From a virus, in IMG/VR virus record IMGVR_UViG_3300033571_003639, positions 1 to 22,794 of that record: 22,794 nucleotides of DNA, one strand, 5' to 3'. Shown here piece after piece: positions 17,801 through 22,794 of this stretch. The first letter of the stretch is position 1, and each line of letters opens with the position of its first letter. The notes below the pieces were generated by a model. The model saw nothing but the letters and a program-made list of their open reading frames with translations. It searched no databases and had not been told where the DNA came from. The position numbers and the translations under genes were made by a program.

Positions 17801-18365
17801 TGGCGTTGCGATGTCCGATCAACTCCAGCAGGAGTACAACGGCATCATCGGGAGCATCAAGGGGGATCCGAAACTGCCGCCCAGCGCACGCCTCAACCTG
17901 GCCGGCAAGACGCTCCAGGTGCGCATTTCGATGCCCGTTGAGACGGTGACGGCGCAGGGCGTCCGCATCCGCAAGGACGGAGGGGCGTCCCTGCCGCTGG
18001 CTCAGATCCTCGACAAGGCGACAAAGGGCCGCACCCGAAAGGAAGCGCTCTACGCCCTGTTTACCAGCCCGCAGTACCAGCAGTTTGAGGACGACCCCTC
18101 AACGATGGCGAATCCGCCTGGAGGGCTGCCCAAACCGATGCGCAGGCAGCGGGTGGCCCAGAAGCTGATCCGCGGCATCACGGACTACTACGACCTGCTG
18201 ACACAGGACGAGCTGGAGCGCCGCGCTGCTGATGGCCGCAGCCAGGCCGCCAAGGAGTACAGCCAGGCACTGACAGGTATGAGCAGGGCTGCAATGGAGC
18301 AGGGGTTGGAGCAGATCAAACCCACGGCGCGAATCTTGAGCAGTCCAGCAAGTCCGGCAGAATAG
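14871..18365 (+). CDS. Very large internal virion protein, gp16-like C-terminal partner
   Basis: This is an 1164-residue protein read two bases after the previous stop, with GAACAGGAGG upstream. It starts with a short coiled coil (residues 8-38, KQLQELQQDKQKLQDELQDM). A long helical body follows, and a hydrophobic Ala/Gly segment AWAMSGAVLGVFGMLDAAG lies near residues 725-745. No enzyme motif is recognised. Its size, helical nature and place between the internal proteins and the tail fibre suggest a core or ejection protein corresponding to part of T7 gp16. Whether it and the upstream gene arose by splitting one gp16-type gene cannot be told from this sequence alone. Confidence 0.7.
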   Translation: MTANNCDDVFKQLQELQQDKQKLQDELQDMERQLAAAGIRRQPPATEGGVVLPGRDGRPRELSGKDIEQGYKQLVSTLSSTEVDELVDRGFEILARPVGSEGRFQNYDRILREVDVSTMEDYARLAEALGITRERIAPEDYHFITQKYGRERLLSVVETYYRELGASDAELLAKAAVKTAPFINAVENKTWLRFMADRTLRMYLDSAEAITDFMRAAPNFDVPDALKQEAFRNYKLALVLTRHDSLANRRVAQALRSQQEEILGLEQFQLDLGDEGEEKLREAIGMTAKDLDKDEHFSRVLQAIDDNDVTQLDLVIDTAKMDGLDPKSSLKKDWFNTHMRMATALVKDSQLGNLQTQALNAESNTAMFFFGPLQQTVYNGFRLTPVATSLTRGPLLEAAEITSGAFRYALDTFRATWKRDLQRVFQTGVSHYSGNLDTYGKNLLTNKQELDDMQAILDMPYQQTRGKYTQLLHPYNHAIFTNKLQAAARILALTKPSGTAKTGMSRIEAAWAALGIDRGQGVQRIRAQDIDMYVPWKPFLRGMAVIDEVSGKFQYLFKLKADLEVKARLEGAQLGLFDNKDRAAWVQQQLDDAIYQATPSENDIKAFRKQHGIKGSDMTDDQIAEHLAEQNLEGAATLATQESINALDYSAGMRFQNAPKEGFGKLADTSMMGLRKNWLVDRYLMPYWRSPWMGMLFDHRLATFAIWDTARVFGGKDPSPELVARTKAAWAMSGAVLGVFGMLDAAGHVRGSTDSDVSKRNTLFGIRLAGVPVLNTLFLWKDILETGKASISNEYDGQELATAWMKVMTGHIMRQTGIAQIQLLTDAMLDGTQRGGEKLRKLVAFMGSGQIPFIGAERNLERATGTDRNSFYRDAPDTAQQQYLLGKDDPLAKIEQSLRELAYDSMPAVAAFTQGQRKLTDHLGTPIGHINGVDLSRAIPFFPVAWPKGKVNEVVYGELDAQDMLDPPPALLSRTLNGVAMSDQLQQEYNGIIGSIKGDPKLPPSARLNLAGKTLQVRISMPVETVTAQGVRIRKDGGASLPLAQILDKATKGRTRKEALYALFTSPQYQQFEDDPSTMANPPGGLPKPMRRQRVAQKLIRGITDYYDLLTQDELERRAADGRSQAAKEYSQALTGMSRAAMEQGLEQIKPTARILSSPASPAE
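18336..18363 (+). promoter_or_regulatory. Possible sigma70-type promoter ahead of the tail fibre gene
   Basis: TTGAGC (18336-18341), 16-base spacer, CAGAAT (18358-18363). It lies at the end of the preceding gene, and T7 has phi-17 at the equivalent position. Transcription would start inside the palindrome at 18365-18384. Confidence 0.33.
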
Positions 18366-18384
18366 CGCTGCACCTCTGCAGCGC
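18365..18384 (+). promoter_or_regulatory. Palindromic element with 8-bp arms (copy 4)
   Basis: GCGCTGCA-CCTC-TGCAGCGC is a perfect inverted repeat of eight-base arms with a four-base loop. It begins at the last base of the preceding stop codon and ends four bases before GTG 18389. No ribosome binding site is visible between them, so the hairpin itself may control or position initiation. Confidence 0.55.
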
Positions 18385-18388
18385 GACC

Positions 18389-19825
18389 GTGCCCTACTCC
18401 TACGTCCAATACGCGGGCAGCGGCACCACGGGGCCCTTCACAGTGTCGTTCCCGTACCTGCTGCAGGAACATGTGAAGCTCTACAGGGGCCTCGATCTGC
18501 TGGCGGGCACCTACACGCAGTTGCTGGTGAGCGGCACGGACTACACGTGGACGAGTGGTACACAGGTGCAGCTCACCAGTGCGCTGGTGAATGGCACCAC
18601 GCTGACGATCCGGCGTGAGACACCGACCACCACCAGGCTGGTGGACTGGAGTGATGGCAGCAACCTGAACGCCGCTGACATGGACACGGCGGATCTGCAG
18701 AACTTCTACGCGATCCAGGATCAGCAGGACAAGAACGAGGTCGTCACCGCAGCGGGGATCACCACCGCCGCCAATGCAACGGCAGCGCTGAACGCCGTGA
18801 ACGCCGCCTTGCCGTATGCGGCGATTGGAACTGTTGCCGGGATCCCGGCCGGGACCAATGGCGCCAGGATCGAAGTGGCGAATAGCACGGGCATCGAAGC
18901 GTTCAGCCCGCTTGCAGGACGGCCTGCGGGCTTTGTGGGCAGCTCGCAGATCCGGGTGCGGCTGACGTACACCACGGCTGGCAGCACGTGGAACTGGGTG
19001 GACTATGCCGTTGCGGATCCCGATGGCCGGTACGTTCGGCAGTCGAACATCAGCAGCAGCGTCAGCAGCACGTCCACCACAACGGTGGCGGCATCGGCGG
19101 CAGTGAAGACCGCAAAGGATGCGGCAGATGCTGCGCAGAGCACGGCCAACAGCAGGGCCCCGTTGGCATCGCCAACATTTACAGGGACCGTCACGATTCC
19201 GGCTGGGGCGAGTATCAGTGGGTTTGCCCCTCTGGCATCGCCGACTTTTACGGGCACCCCAGCGGCACCAACGGCGACCGCAGGGACCAACACCACGCAA
19301 CTGGCGACAACGGCATTTGCGAATACAGCCGCTGCCAATGCGTCCCTGCCGCTCGGAGCGGTTATTCCGTTCGCCGGTGCCACTGCTCCGGCTGGATGGT
19401 TGAAAGCCAATGGCGACACCCTTCCGAACGGCTCCGGCACGGTGCAAGGGATTACGGCCGATTTTTCGGCGCTGTACGCAATCGTGGGTGCCACTTACGG
19501 AGCGGCTGGCCGGTTGCCGGACTTGCGCGGTGAGTTCGTCCGAGGCTGGGATGATGGTAGAGGGGTTGATGCAGGCCGAGTTCGTGGTTTACCGCAGACG
19601 GATCTGATTAAGCAGCACTATCATAATACCGTAGCGGGCGACAATGGCGGCAACAACGATAATACTAACTCCCAAGCGCAAACTGACCCTTCCGATTTTT
19701 CGCAGAGTGGATTTAATACACGCAGTACCGGCTGGGACGGTGCAAACTACCTAGGAGGTGAAACCCGGCCTCGCAACATCGCGTTGCTGTACTGCATCAA
19801 GTACACTTTTTTTTTGACCACGTAG
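18389..19825 (+). CDS. Tail fibre protein: T7 gp17-type N-terminus, tail-collar C-terminus
   Basis: This 478-residue fibre should attach to the tail nozzle and recognise the host. Residues 1-120 match the T7 tail-fibre attachment domain: PFTVSFPYLLQEHVKLY, GTDYTW, LTIRRETPTTTRLVDWSDGS and LNAADMDTADLQNFYAIQD. A short helical neck (about 225-255) follows, then two copies of APLASPTFTGT (near residues 258 and 281), which are trimeric-fibre repeats. Residues about 325-395 are a phage tail-collar domain: GAVIPFAGATAPAGWLKANG, then LYAIVGATYGAAGRLPDLRG. The end is the usual RPRNIALLYCIKY. The start is GTG, without a clear ribosome binding site. The last 80 residues have lower GC than the rest. The T9 run six codons before the stop may allow a longer product (see 19807-19815). 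Confidence 0.9.
   Translation: MPYSYVQYAGSGTTGPFTVSFPYLLQEHVKLYRGLDLLAGTYTQLLVSGTDYTWTSGTQVQLTSALVNGTTLTIRRETPTTTRLVDWSDGSNLNAADMDTADLQNFYAIQDQQDKNEVVTAAGITTAANATAALNAVNAALPYAAIGTVAGIPAGTNGARIEVANSTGIEAFSPLAGRPAGFVGSSQIRVRLTYTTAGSTWNWVDYAVADPDGRYVRQSNISSSVSSTSTTTVAASAAVKTAKDAADAAQSTANSRAPLASPTFTGTVTIPAGASISGFAPLASPTFTGTPAAPTATAGTNTTQLATTAFANTAAANASLPLGAVIPFAGATAPAGWLKANGDTLPNGSGTVQGITADFSALYAIVGATYGAAGRLPDLRGEFVRGWDDGRGVDAGRVRGLPQTDLIKQHYHNTVAGDNGGNNDNTNSQAQTDPSDFSQSGFNTRSTGWDGANYLGGETRPRNIALLYCIKYTFFLTT
19807..19815 (+). other. T9 slippery run; candidate -1 frameshift site
   Basis: Nine T in a GC-rich gene, including T-TTT-TTT in the fibre's zero frame (19807-19813). A -1 ribosomal slip, or a polymerase slip adding one U, bypasses the TAG at 19823 and reads FDHVVGGGGGGSGGEP straight into the downstream ORF. 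The predicted fusion is about 658 residues. GG-repeats downstream (19828-19857) could form a stimulatory structure. Confidence 0.55.
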
Positions 19826-19860
19826 TTGGCGGTGGCGGTGGCGGTAGCGGTGGGGAACCG

Positions 19861-20364
19861 ATGCTTGCCTTCAGCGGCGGAACATCACTGGCCTGGGACA
19901 TTGACTACGTGTGGTTCTACGGGTTTAGCTTTACACTTGCATCAGCCAAACAGATTAAGGCGGTTGGCTTCTACGATGCTGGCGGCAACGGCCTTGGCTA
20001 TGACTACGAGATTTGGGTGATTAGTGGTTGGAGTGGTTCAGGTTATGGTACGGCCCGTAAGCTCACGACAGACAACGATGAATATATCTATGTCATGGGT
20101 GGCACCCAATCTGCACTTGACGGAGTGTGGCGCAAATCCACAATTAGCAATGGAGCAACGCTTGCGGCGGGAACCTATGCCGTCATCGCTACAAGGGAGT
20201 ACGGGATTTACGGCGACAATGACCCAATGATTACAAACGCCAGCAGTGTTACGCCATTATCGGGTGTGACCATCAATGGAGCCTTTGCGCTTGACTATAA
20301 CGGGAACGTGATTGATACCAGCGGCGACAGCAACGGCTACTTTGGTCCGATGCTGTTCTTCTGA
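19861..20364 (+). CDS. Adhesin-like domain ORF, possible C-terminal extension of the tail fibre
   Basis: This 167-residue ORF is rich in Gly, Tyr, Thr and Asp. The text FSFTLASAKQIKAVGFYDAG, then GLGYDYEIWVISG, then ATLAAGTYAVIATREYG resembles beta-sandwich domains of the DUF4082 kind found in secreted and surface proteins (recalled pattern, moderate certainty). It has no signal peptide or catalytic motif. Its frame is open upstream through a glycine-rich linker to the T9 run at the end of the tail fibre gene, so it may be made as part of that fibre. Separate initiation at ATG 19861 after GGTGGGG is the alternative. Its base composition is clearly more AT-rich than its neighbours, which suggests recent exchange. 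It probably contributes to host binding. Confidence 0.65.
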   Translation: MLAFSGGTSLAWDIDYVWFYGFSFTLASAKQIKAVGFYDAGGNGLGYDYEIWVISGWSGSGYGTARKLTTDNDEYIYVMGGTQSALDGVWRKSTISNGATLAAGTYAVIATREYGIYGDNDPMITNASSVTPLSGVTINGAFALDYNGNVIDTSGDSNGYFGPMLFF

Positions 20365-20503
20365 TCCGAACCGGGAAAACTGCAACAGATCAAGTGATCG
20401 GCTAATTGATTGGCAACGATTCAGACAAAAGCACGGTTTGTCGCTGTTAGCCGTGTCAAGCCTTGCCTCTGACCTAGAATAGCCGCAGCTCTACAAGGGT
20501 GCA
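20365..20503 (+). other. Non-coding gap between fibre and lysis-type genes
   Basis: This is 139 bases without a credible gene. It holds an inverted repeat GATCA-AG-TGATC (20388-20399), a hairpin CACGGTT (20432-20438) / AGCCGTG (20449-20455) without a T-run, and a -10-like TAGAAT (20475-20480) with no good -35. It may be a promoter or attenuator region; nothing is decisive. Confidence 0.4.
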
Positions 20504-20504
20504 G
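20491..20504 (+). promoter_or_regulatory. Near-palindrome CTACA-AGGG-TGCAG (copy 5)
   Basis: One base differs from the copy at 6870 and from a perfect repeat. It overlaps the GTG start at 20504 and contains the AGGG ribosome binding site. AGAATAGC lies just upstream, as before the copy at 18365. Confidence 0.35.
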
Positions 20505-20710
20505 TGGGCGTTGCCGAATCCCTGGCCTTGGCGGGCCTTGGTCTGACAGTCCTGGGCTTTGCCGGGACCACCGTGGCCAGCGGGGTCAAGGCGCTCTGGG
20601 CCATCAGCAAGGGGCTCGGCACCTTTGAGGGCAAGATTTTGGAAATCCTCGCCCGCCACGAAACCACCCTTGACGACCACGAAGACCGGCTGCGGGCCGG
20701 CAAGCTCTGA
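20504..20710 (+). CDS. Small membrane protein, holin candidate
   Basis: This is a 68-residue protein with one hydrophobic helix (residues 6-31, including LALAGLGLTVLGFAG), then a charged amphipathic tail with GKILEILARHETTLDDHEDR and a basic end. Size, topology and position after the tail fibre match T7 gp17.5, the class II holin, but no sequence signature proves it. GTG start with AGGG five bases upstream. It overlaps the next gene by one base, as holin/partner pairs often do. Confidence 0.5.
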   Translation: MGVAESLALAGLGLTVLGFAGTTVASGVKALWAISKGLGTFEGKILEILARHETTLDDHEDRLRAGKL

Positions 20711-20898
20711 TGGCCTGGTTCACCGCTGCCCTGGTCGCCTCCTACATCGGGATCTGCGAGTTTCGGGCGCCAACCCCCTGGCAGACGTGTGATTCACGCT
20801 GGAACTGGGCCCTCGGCGTGCTGGTGCCCAGTCCGTTGCCCGCCATGGCCAAGCTGGTCAGGCGCCGCCGACCGCAGGACGAGGCCCCCACTTCCTAG
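20710..20898 (+). CDS. Small membrane protein, possible lysis partner
   Basis: This 62-residue protein has a hydrophobic N-terminus (WFTAALVASYIGICEF) and a second, weaker hydrophobic segment (WALGVLVPSPLPAMAKL), followed by a basic RRRRPQDE tail. Two Cys lie in the loop region. ATG overlaps the preceding stop (TGATG), so the two are probably co-translated. It could be an antiholin or an accessory membrane protein. No spanin lipobox or endolysin motif is visible. Confidence 0.45.
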   Translation: MAWFTAALVASYIGICEFRAPTPWQTCDSRWNWALGVLVPSPLPAMAKLVRRRRPQDEAPTS

Positions 20899-20900
20899 CA

Positions 20901-20914
20901 CTGCACTGATGCAG
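20901..20914 (+). promoter_or_regulatory. Palindromic element CTGCA-CTGA-TGCAG (copy 6)
   Basis: This is a perfect five-base inverted repeat two bases after the preceding stop. It shares the core TGCACTGATG with the copy at 2261. It is followed by CAGAAT and GGGAGG and lies 34 bases before the next likely gene start. Confidence 0.5.
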
Positions 20915-20989
20915 CAGAATGGGAGGACAGTGATGGTGTGCCCTGCCAATGACTTCGACGTTTGGCAAATGGCCAGTCTGTGGGCCTGA
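20909..20989 (+). CDS. Possible short overlapping ORF with a good ribosome binding site
   Basis: GGGAGG (20921-20926) sits six bases before ATG 20933, which opens an 18-codon frame (MVCPANDFDVWQMASLWA) ending at 20989. The same frame is open from ATG 20909, the wider span given here. It overlaps the start of the next gene in another frame. It may be a leader that couples translation, or the start of the next gene may be misjudged. Confidence 0.25.
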   Translation: MQQNGRTVMVCPANDFDVWQMASLWA

Positions 20990-21500
20990 CGGCGGCCCTG
21001 TACCCGTTGCAGTCAACTCCAAGGCGTACCGCGCTGCGGTCACGATCACCAGGCCCAGCAACACGACCGCCTACACAACAGGCGATGTGGTGGGTGACAC
21101 CGCCGGCAGCGCGATCATCACCTTGCCCAGCATTGGCCCCAGCGGCGGCTACGTGCTGCTCCAGTCGGTGCGGCTGATGATCGGCAACACCAGCATCCCG
21201 AGCGGGATGGCTGGCTTCCGGCTGCACCTGTATACCGCCAGCCCGACCGCAATCGCCGACAACGCGGCGTTTGATCTGGCCAGTGGCGATGTGGCCAGTT
21301 ACGCCGGATTCATTGATCTGCCAACACCGCAAGACCTTGAATCGACGCTGTTCACACAGACCGATTACTGCGGCACCGCCATCAAGCTGGCGACCGGCCA
21401 AAGCAGTCTATTTGCTCAGCTTGAAACCCGCGGCGCCTATACCCCTGCCAGCGGCACGCTCTACAACTTGCGCGTGATGACCCTGGAGGCGGGCCTGTGA
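20949..21500 (+). CDS. Conserved phage structural protein, beta-rich, function unknown
   Basis: This 183-residue protein contains ITRPSNTTAYTTGDVVGDT, then IITLPSIGPSGGYVLLQS, then LMIGNTSIPSGMAGFRLHLY, followed by AIADNAAFDLASGDVASYAG. I recognise this pattern from structural proteins of many tailed phages, though without an assigned role. It is probably a beta-sandwich head or tail decoration. The start ATG 20949 is the only in-frame choice after a stop at 20931, but the good ribosome binding site at 20921 is 22 bases away and points to another frame. It overlaps the next gene by four bases (GTGA). Confidence 0.7.
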   Translation: MTSTFGKWPVCGPDGGPVPVAVNSKAYRAAVTITRPSNTTAYTTGDVVGDTAGSAIITLPSIGPSGGYVLLQSVRLMIGNTSIPSGMAGFRLHLYTASPTAIADNAAFDLASGDVASYAGFIDLPTPQDLESTLFTQTDYCGTAIKLATGQSSLFAQLETRGAYTPASGTLYNLRVMTLEAGL

Positions 21501-22543
21501 GCCTGGCACTGACGGCTTGCCGGGCAGTCCTGGCACCCGGCCCGTGGGTCAGGAATGAACTGTGGAAACGCGCCCGCGCCGTACCGTCTCTCGACCTGCG
21601 CTTTGCTCATAACAAGTCCCTGGTGGATGCGGTCAGTGGGCAGAACTTGATCACTTTCACCCGCGCCAGTTCGGCGACGTTCATTGATTCCACGGGGACG
21701 CTGCAGACGGCTGCGACGGATGTGCCCCGCTTCGATCACAACCCGACCACCGGGGAGAGCCTGGGGCTGTTGGTGGAGGAGCAGAGGACGAATCTGCTGC
21801 TTAACAGCGCAACGCTGGCAACGCAATCGGTCACGGTTGCGGCAGTTGCCCACACGCTGTCTTTCTACGGCACCGGAACTGTGACGCTTAGCGGAACAAG
21901 CACAGCGGGCCCCGCCGTTGGCAGCGGTGCTTTCCCGGCGCGAACAGTGCTGACGTTTACCCCTACGGCTGGATCATTGACGTTGACAGTTTCGGGATCA
22001 GTGACCAGCGCCCAGCTAGAAGCCGGATCCTCTGCCACCAGCTACATCCCCAACACCACCGCAGCCACTACCAGAGCGGCGGATGTTGTGAGCATCACGG
22101 GCACGGCGTTCAGTTCGTGGTATCGGCAGGATGAGGGGACGGTGTTTGCAAAGGTTGTGCCTAATGGCATTGCCTCCCAAAACTATTTAATGGCCCTGCC
22201 TTCTGGCACTACTTTTAACAATAGCCACCTTCTGTATGCGGTCAGCGGAGCCCTTAGGGGTGAAACATTTGTCGGAGGCGCGCAGCAATCTAGTGTTAAC
22301 ATTGGCTCTATTGCGGTTGGGCAAAAGCAAAGCGCCACTTATGGGTACAAACTCAACGATTTTGCCGCTGCTCGCAATGGTGTATTGGGTACGCCAGACA
22401 CATCCGGCTCGCTGCCATCACCAGATCGTCTTATGATTGGCTGTGCTTTTGCAAGCGGGCAACAGTTGAGCGGCACCATTGAGCGCTTAACTTTCTGGCC
22501 CCGCCGCCTTGATAACTCTATTCTGCAATCCCTTACCCAATAG
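21497..22543 (+). CDS. Lectin-like surface protein (carbohydrate-binding, fibre or decoration)
   Basis: This is a 348-residue protein. Residues 30-105 carry a pattern common in phage surface proteins: LDLRFAHNKSLVDAVSG, then ITFTRASSATFIDSTGTLQ, PRFDHNPTTGESLGLLVEEQ and RTNLLLNS. Residues 105-195 are a small beta domain ending in SAQLEAGSSATSYIPNTTA followed by TTRAADVVSI, a usual carbohydrate-binding linker. Residues 200-348 resemble a concanavalin A/LamG-type sandwich with a C-terminal IERLTFWPRRLDNSILQSLT, the typical closing strand. It probably binds cell-surface or mucosal glycans. GTG start overlapping the previous stop. The last third is more AT-rich than the first. Confidence 0.75.
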   Translation: MSLALTACRAVLAPGPWVRNELWKRARAVPSLDLRFAHNKSLVDAVSGQNLITFTRASSATFIDSTGTLQTAATDVPRFDHNPTTGESLGLLVEEQRTNLLLNSATLATQSVTVAAVAHTLSFYGTGTVTLSGTSTAGPAVGSGAFPARTVLTFTPTAGSLTLTVSGSVTSAQLEAGSSATSYIPNTTAATTRAADVVSITGTAFSSWYRQDEGTVFAKVVPNGIASQNYLMALPSGTTFNNSHLLYAVSGALRGETFVGGAQQSSVNIGSIAVGQKQSATYGYKLNDFAAARNGVLGTPDTSGSLPSPDRLMIGCAFASGQQLSGTIERLTFWPRRLDNSILQSLTQ

Positions 22544-22545
22544 CC

Positions 22546-22794
22546 ATGTACTGCTACCGCTTCCCATCTCAGGCCACCTTCCGCAAGCTCGCCGCCGCCG
22601 AGGGCCTGGTCGTTACCGCCGAAGATGGCTCCGAAAGACTCCGCACCGCCGATCATGGCTGGGCTCTCGATGAGGTTGGCCTGCTGTACTCAGGCGGCAG
22701 CTACGACCCCGAGTCTGGCGAAGTGCTCGACCCGCCCGTCGCGCTGGAGGGCTGGCATGTGAACACACTGGGCCTGGCCCCGGAAGCGTGGGAC
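22546..22794 (+). CDS. Small conserved phage protein, 3' partial
   Basis: The frame from ATG 22546 runs open to the window edge, giving 83 residues so far. It begins MYCYRFPSQATFRKLAAAEG and contains LEGWHVNTLGLAPEAW, a GWHVN...P..W motif that I recall from small proteins next to phage tail or fibre genes. The function is unknown; an accessory or assembly role is a guess. It starts two bases after the previous stop, so it is probably co-translated. Confidence 0.65.
   Translation, partial: MYCYRFPSQATFRKLAAAEGLVVTAEDGSERLRTADHGWALDEVGLLYSGGSYDPESGEVLDPPVALEGWHVNTLGLAPEAWD

Noticed and set aside
18188-19447. A 419-codon minus-strand open frame opposite the tail fibre
   Set aside because: Arg/Gly/Cys-rich shadow of the fibre gene; no family pattern.
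19826-20020. Open frame starting directly after the fibre stop
   Set aside because: It reads the GGT/GGC repeats as Ala-Val repeats and then nonsense, while the frame one base over has a convincing adhesin-like protein.
19580-20364. Diversity-generating retroelement target in the fibre or adhesin end
   Set aside because: No reverse transcriptase, no template repeat and no typical lectin-fold variable region is visible in the window.
18340-20920. One uniform promoter in which the -10-like AAT motif and the palindrome form a fixed unit
   Set aside because: Spacing and even order between the AAT-containing motif and the palindrome change from copy to copy, so they are reported as separate, low-confidence elements.
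1-22794. tRNA genes, CRISPR arrays, insertion sequences, attachment sites
   Set aside because: No cloverleaf, regular repeat-spacer pattern, transposase or terminal repeats were seen; the only tandem-like repeats encode fibre motifs or glycine codons.

Overview
The window is the late, virion-structure region of a podovirus with a T7-like gene order. It comes from a phage genome or a prophage. All supported genes lie on the + strand, tightly packed with frequent stop/start overlaps of 1-8 bases. The DNA is GC-rich, so a GC-rich bacterial host is likely. Cyanophage-like or proteobacterial origin are both possible and the window does not decide between them. No RNA polymerase, DNA polymerase, terminase, integrase, tRNA or CRISPR array lies inside the window, so neither Autographiviridae membership nor lysogeny can be shown here.

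Layout. Positions 1-3601 hold the head module: portal (5' end cut off by the window edge), scaffold, and a major capsid protein that carries an extra beta-rich domain of about 75 residues. A strong rho-independent terminator follows the capsid gene, where T7 has T-phi. Positions 3695-6851 encode the two tail tubular proteins (gp11 and gp12 types). Positions 6848-18365 encode the internal, ejected proteins: a GNAT-like gp13 type, a gp14 type, then three very large proteins. The first large protein ends in an M15-type peptidase domain fused to an RlpA-like double-psi barrel. The second carries a ParB-like segment. The third is a long, mostly helical protein. Positions 18389-20364 encode the tail fibre (T7 gp17-type N-terminus, tail-collar C-terminus). 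Its end is a run of nine T followed, in the -1 frame, by a glycine-rich linker and a further 167-residue adhesin-like domain. Two small membrane proteins, probably for lysis, follow (20504-20898). The last block (20949-22794) holds two surface or decoration proteins, one with a lectin-like domain, and the start of a small conserved phage protein cut off by the window edge.

How the genes work together. The portal, scaffold and capsid proteins build the head. gp11 and gp12 types build the short tail. The internal proteins probably assemble on the portal and are ejected to open the cell wall and form the DNA channel. The tail fibre and the distal lectin-like proteins meet the host surface. The small membrane proteins probably permeabilise the inner membrane at the end of infection.

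The strongest unusual signals are the following. (1) A T9 slippery run would fuse the tail fibre to a second adhesin domain by a -1 shift. (2) A short palindrome, CTGCA-N4-TGCAG or a near match, recurs close to the starts of late genes. (3) A virion protein joins two cell-wall-acting domains, replacing the transglycosylase that T7 carries on gp16. (4) A ParB-like segment lies in an ejected protein. (5) A beta domain is inserted in the capsid protein.
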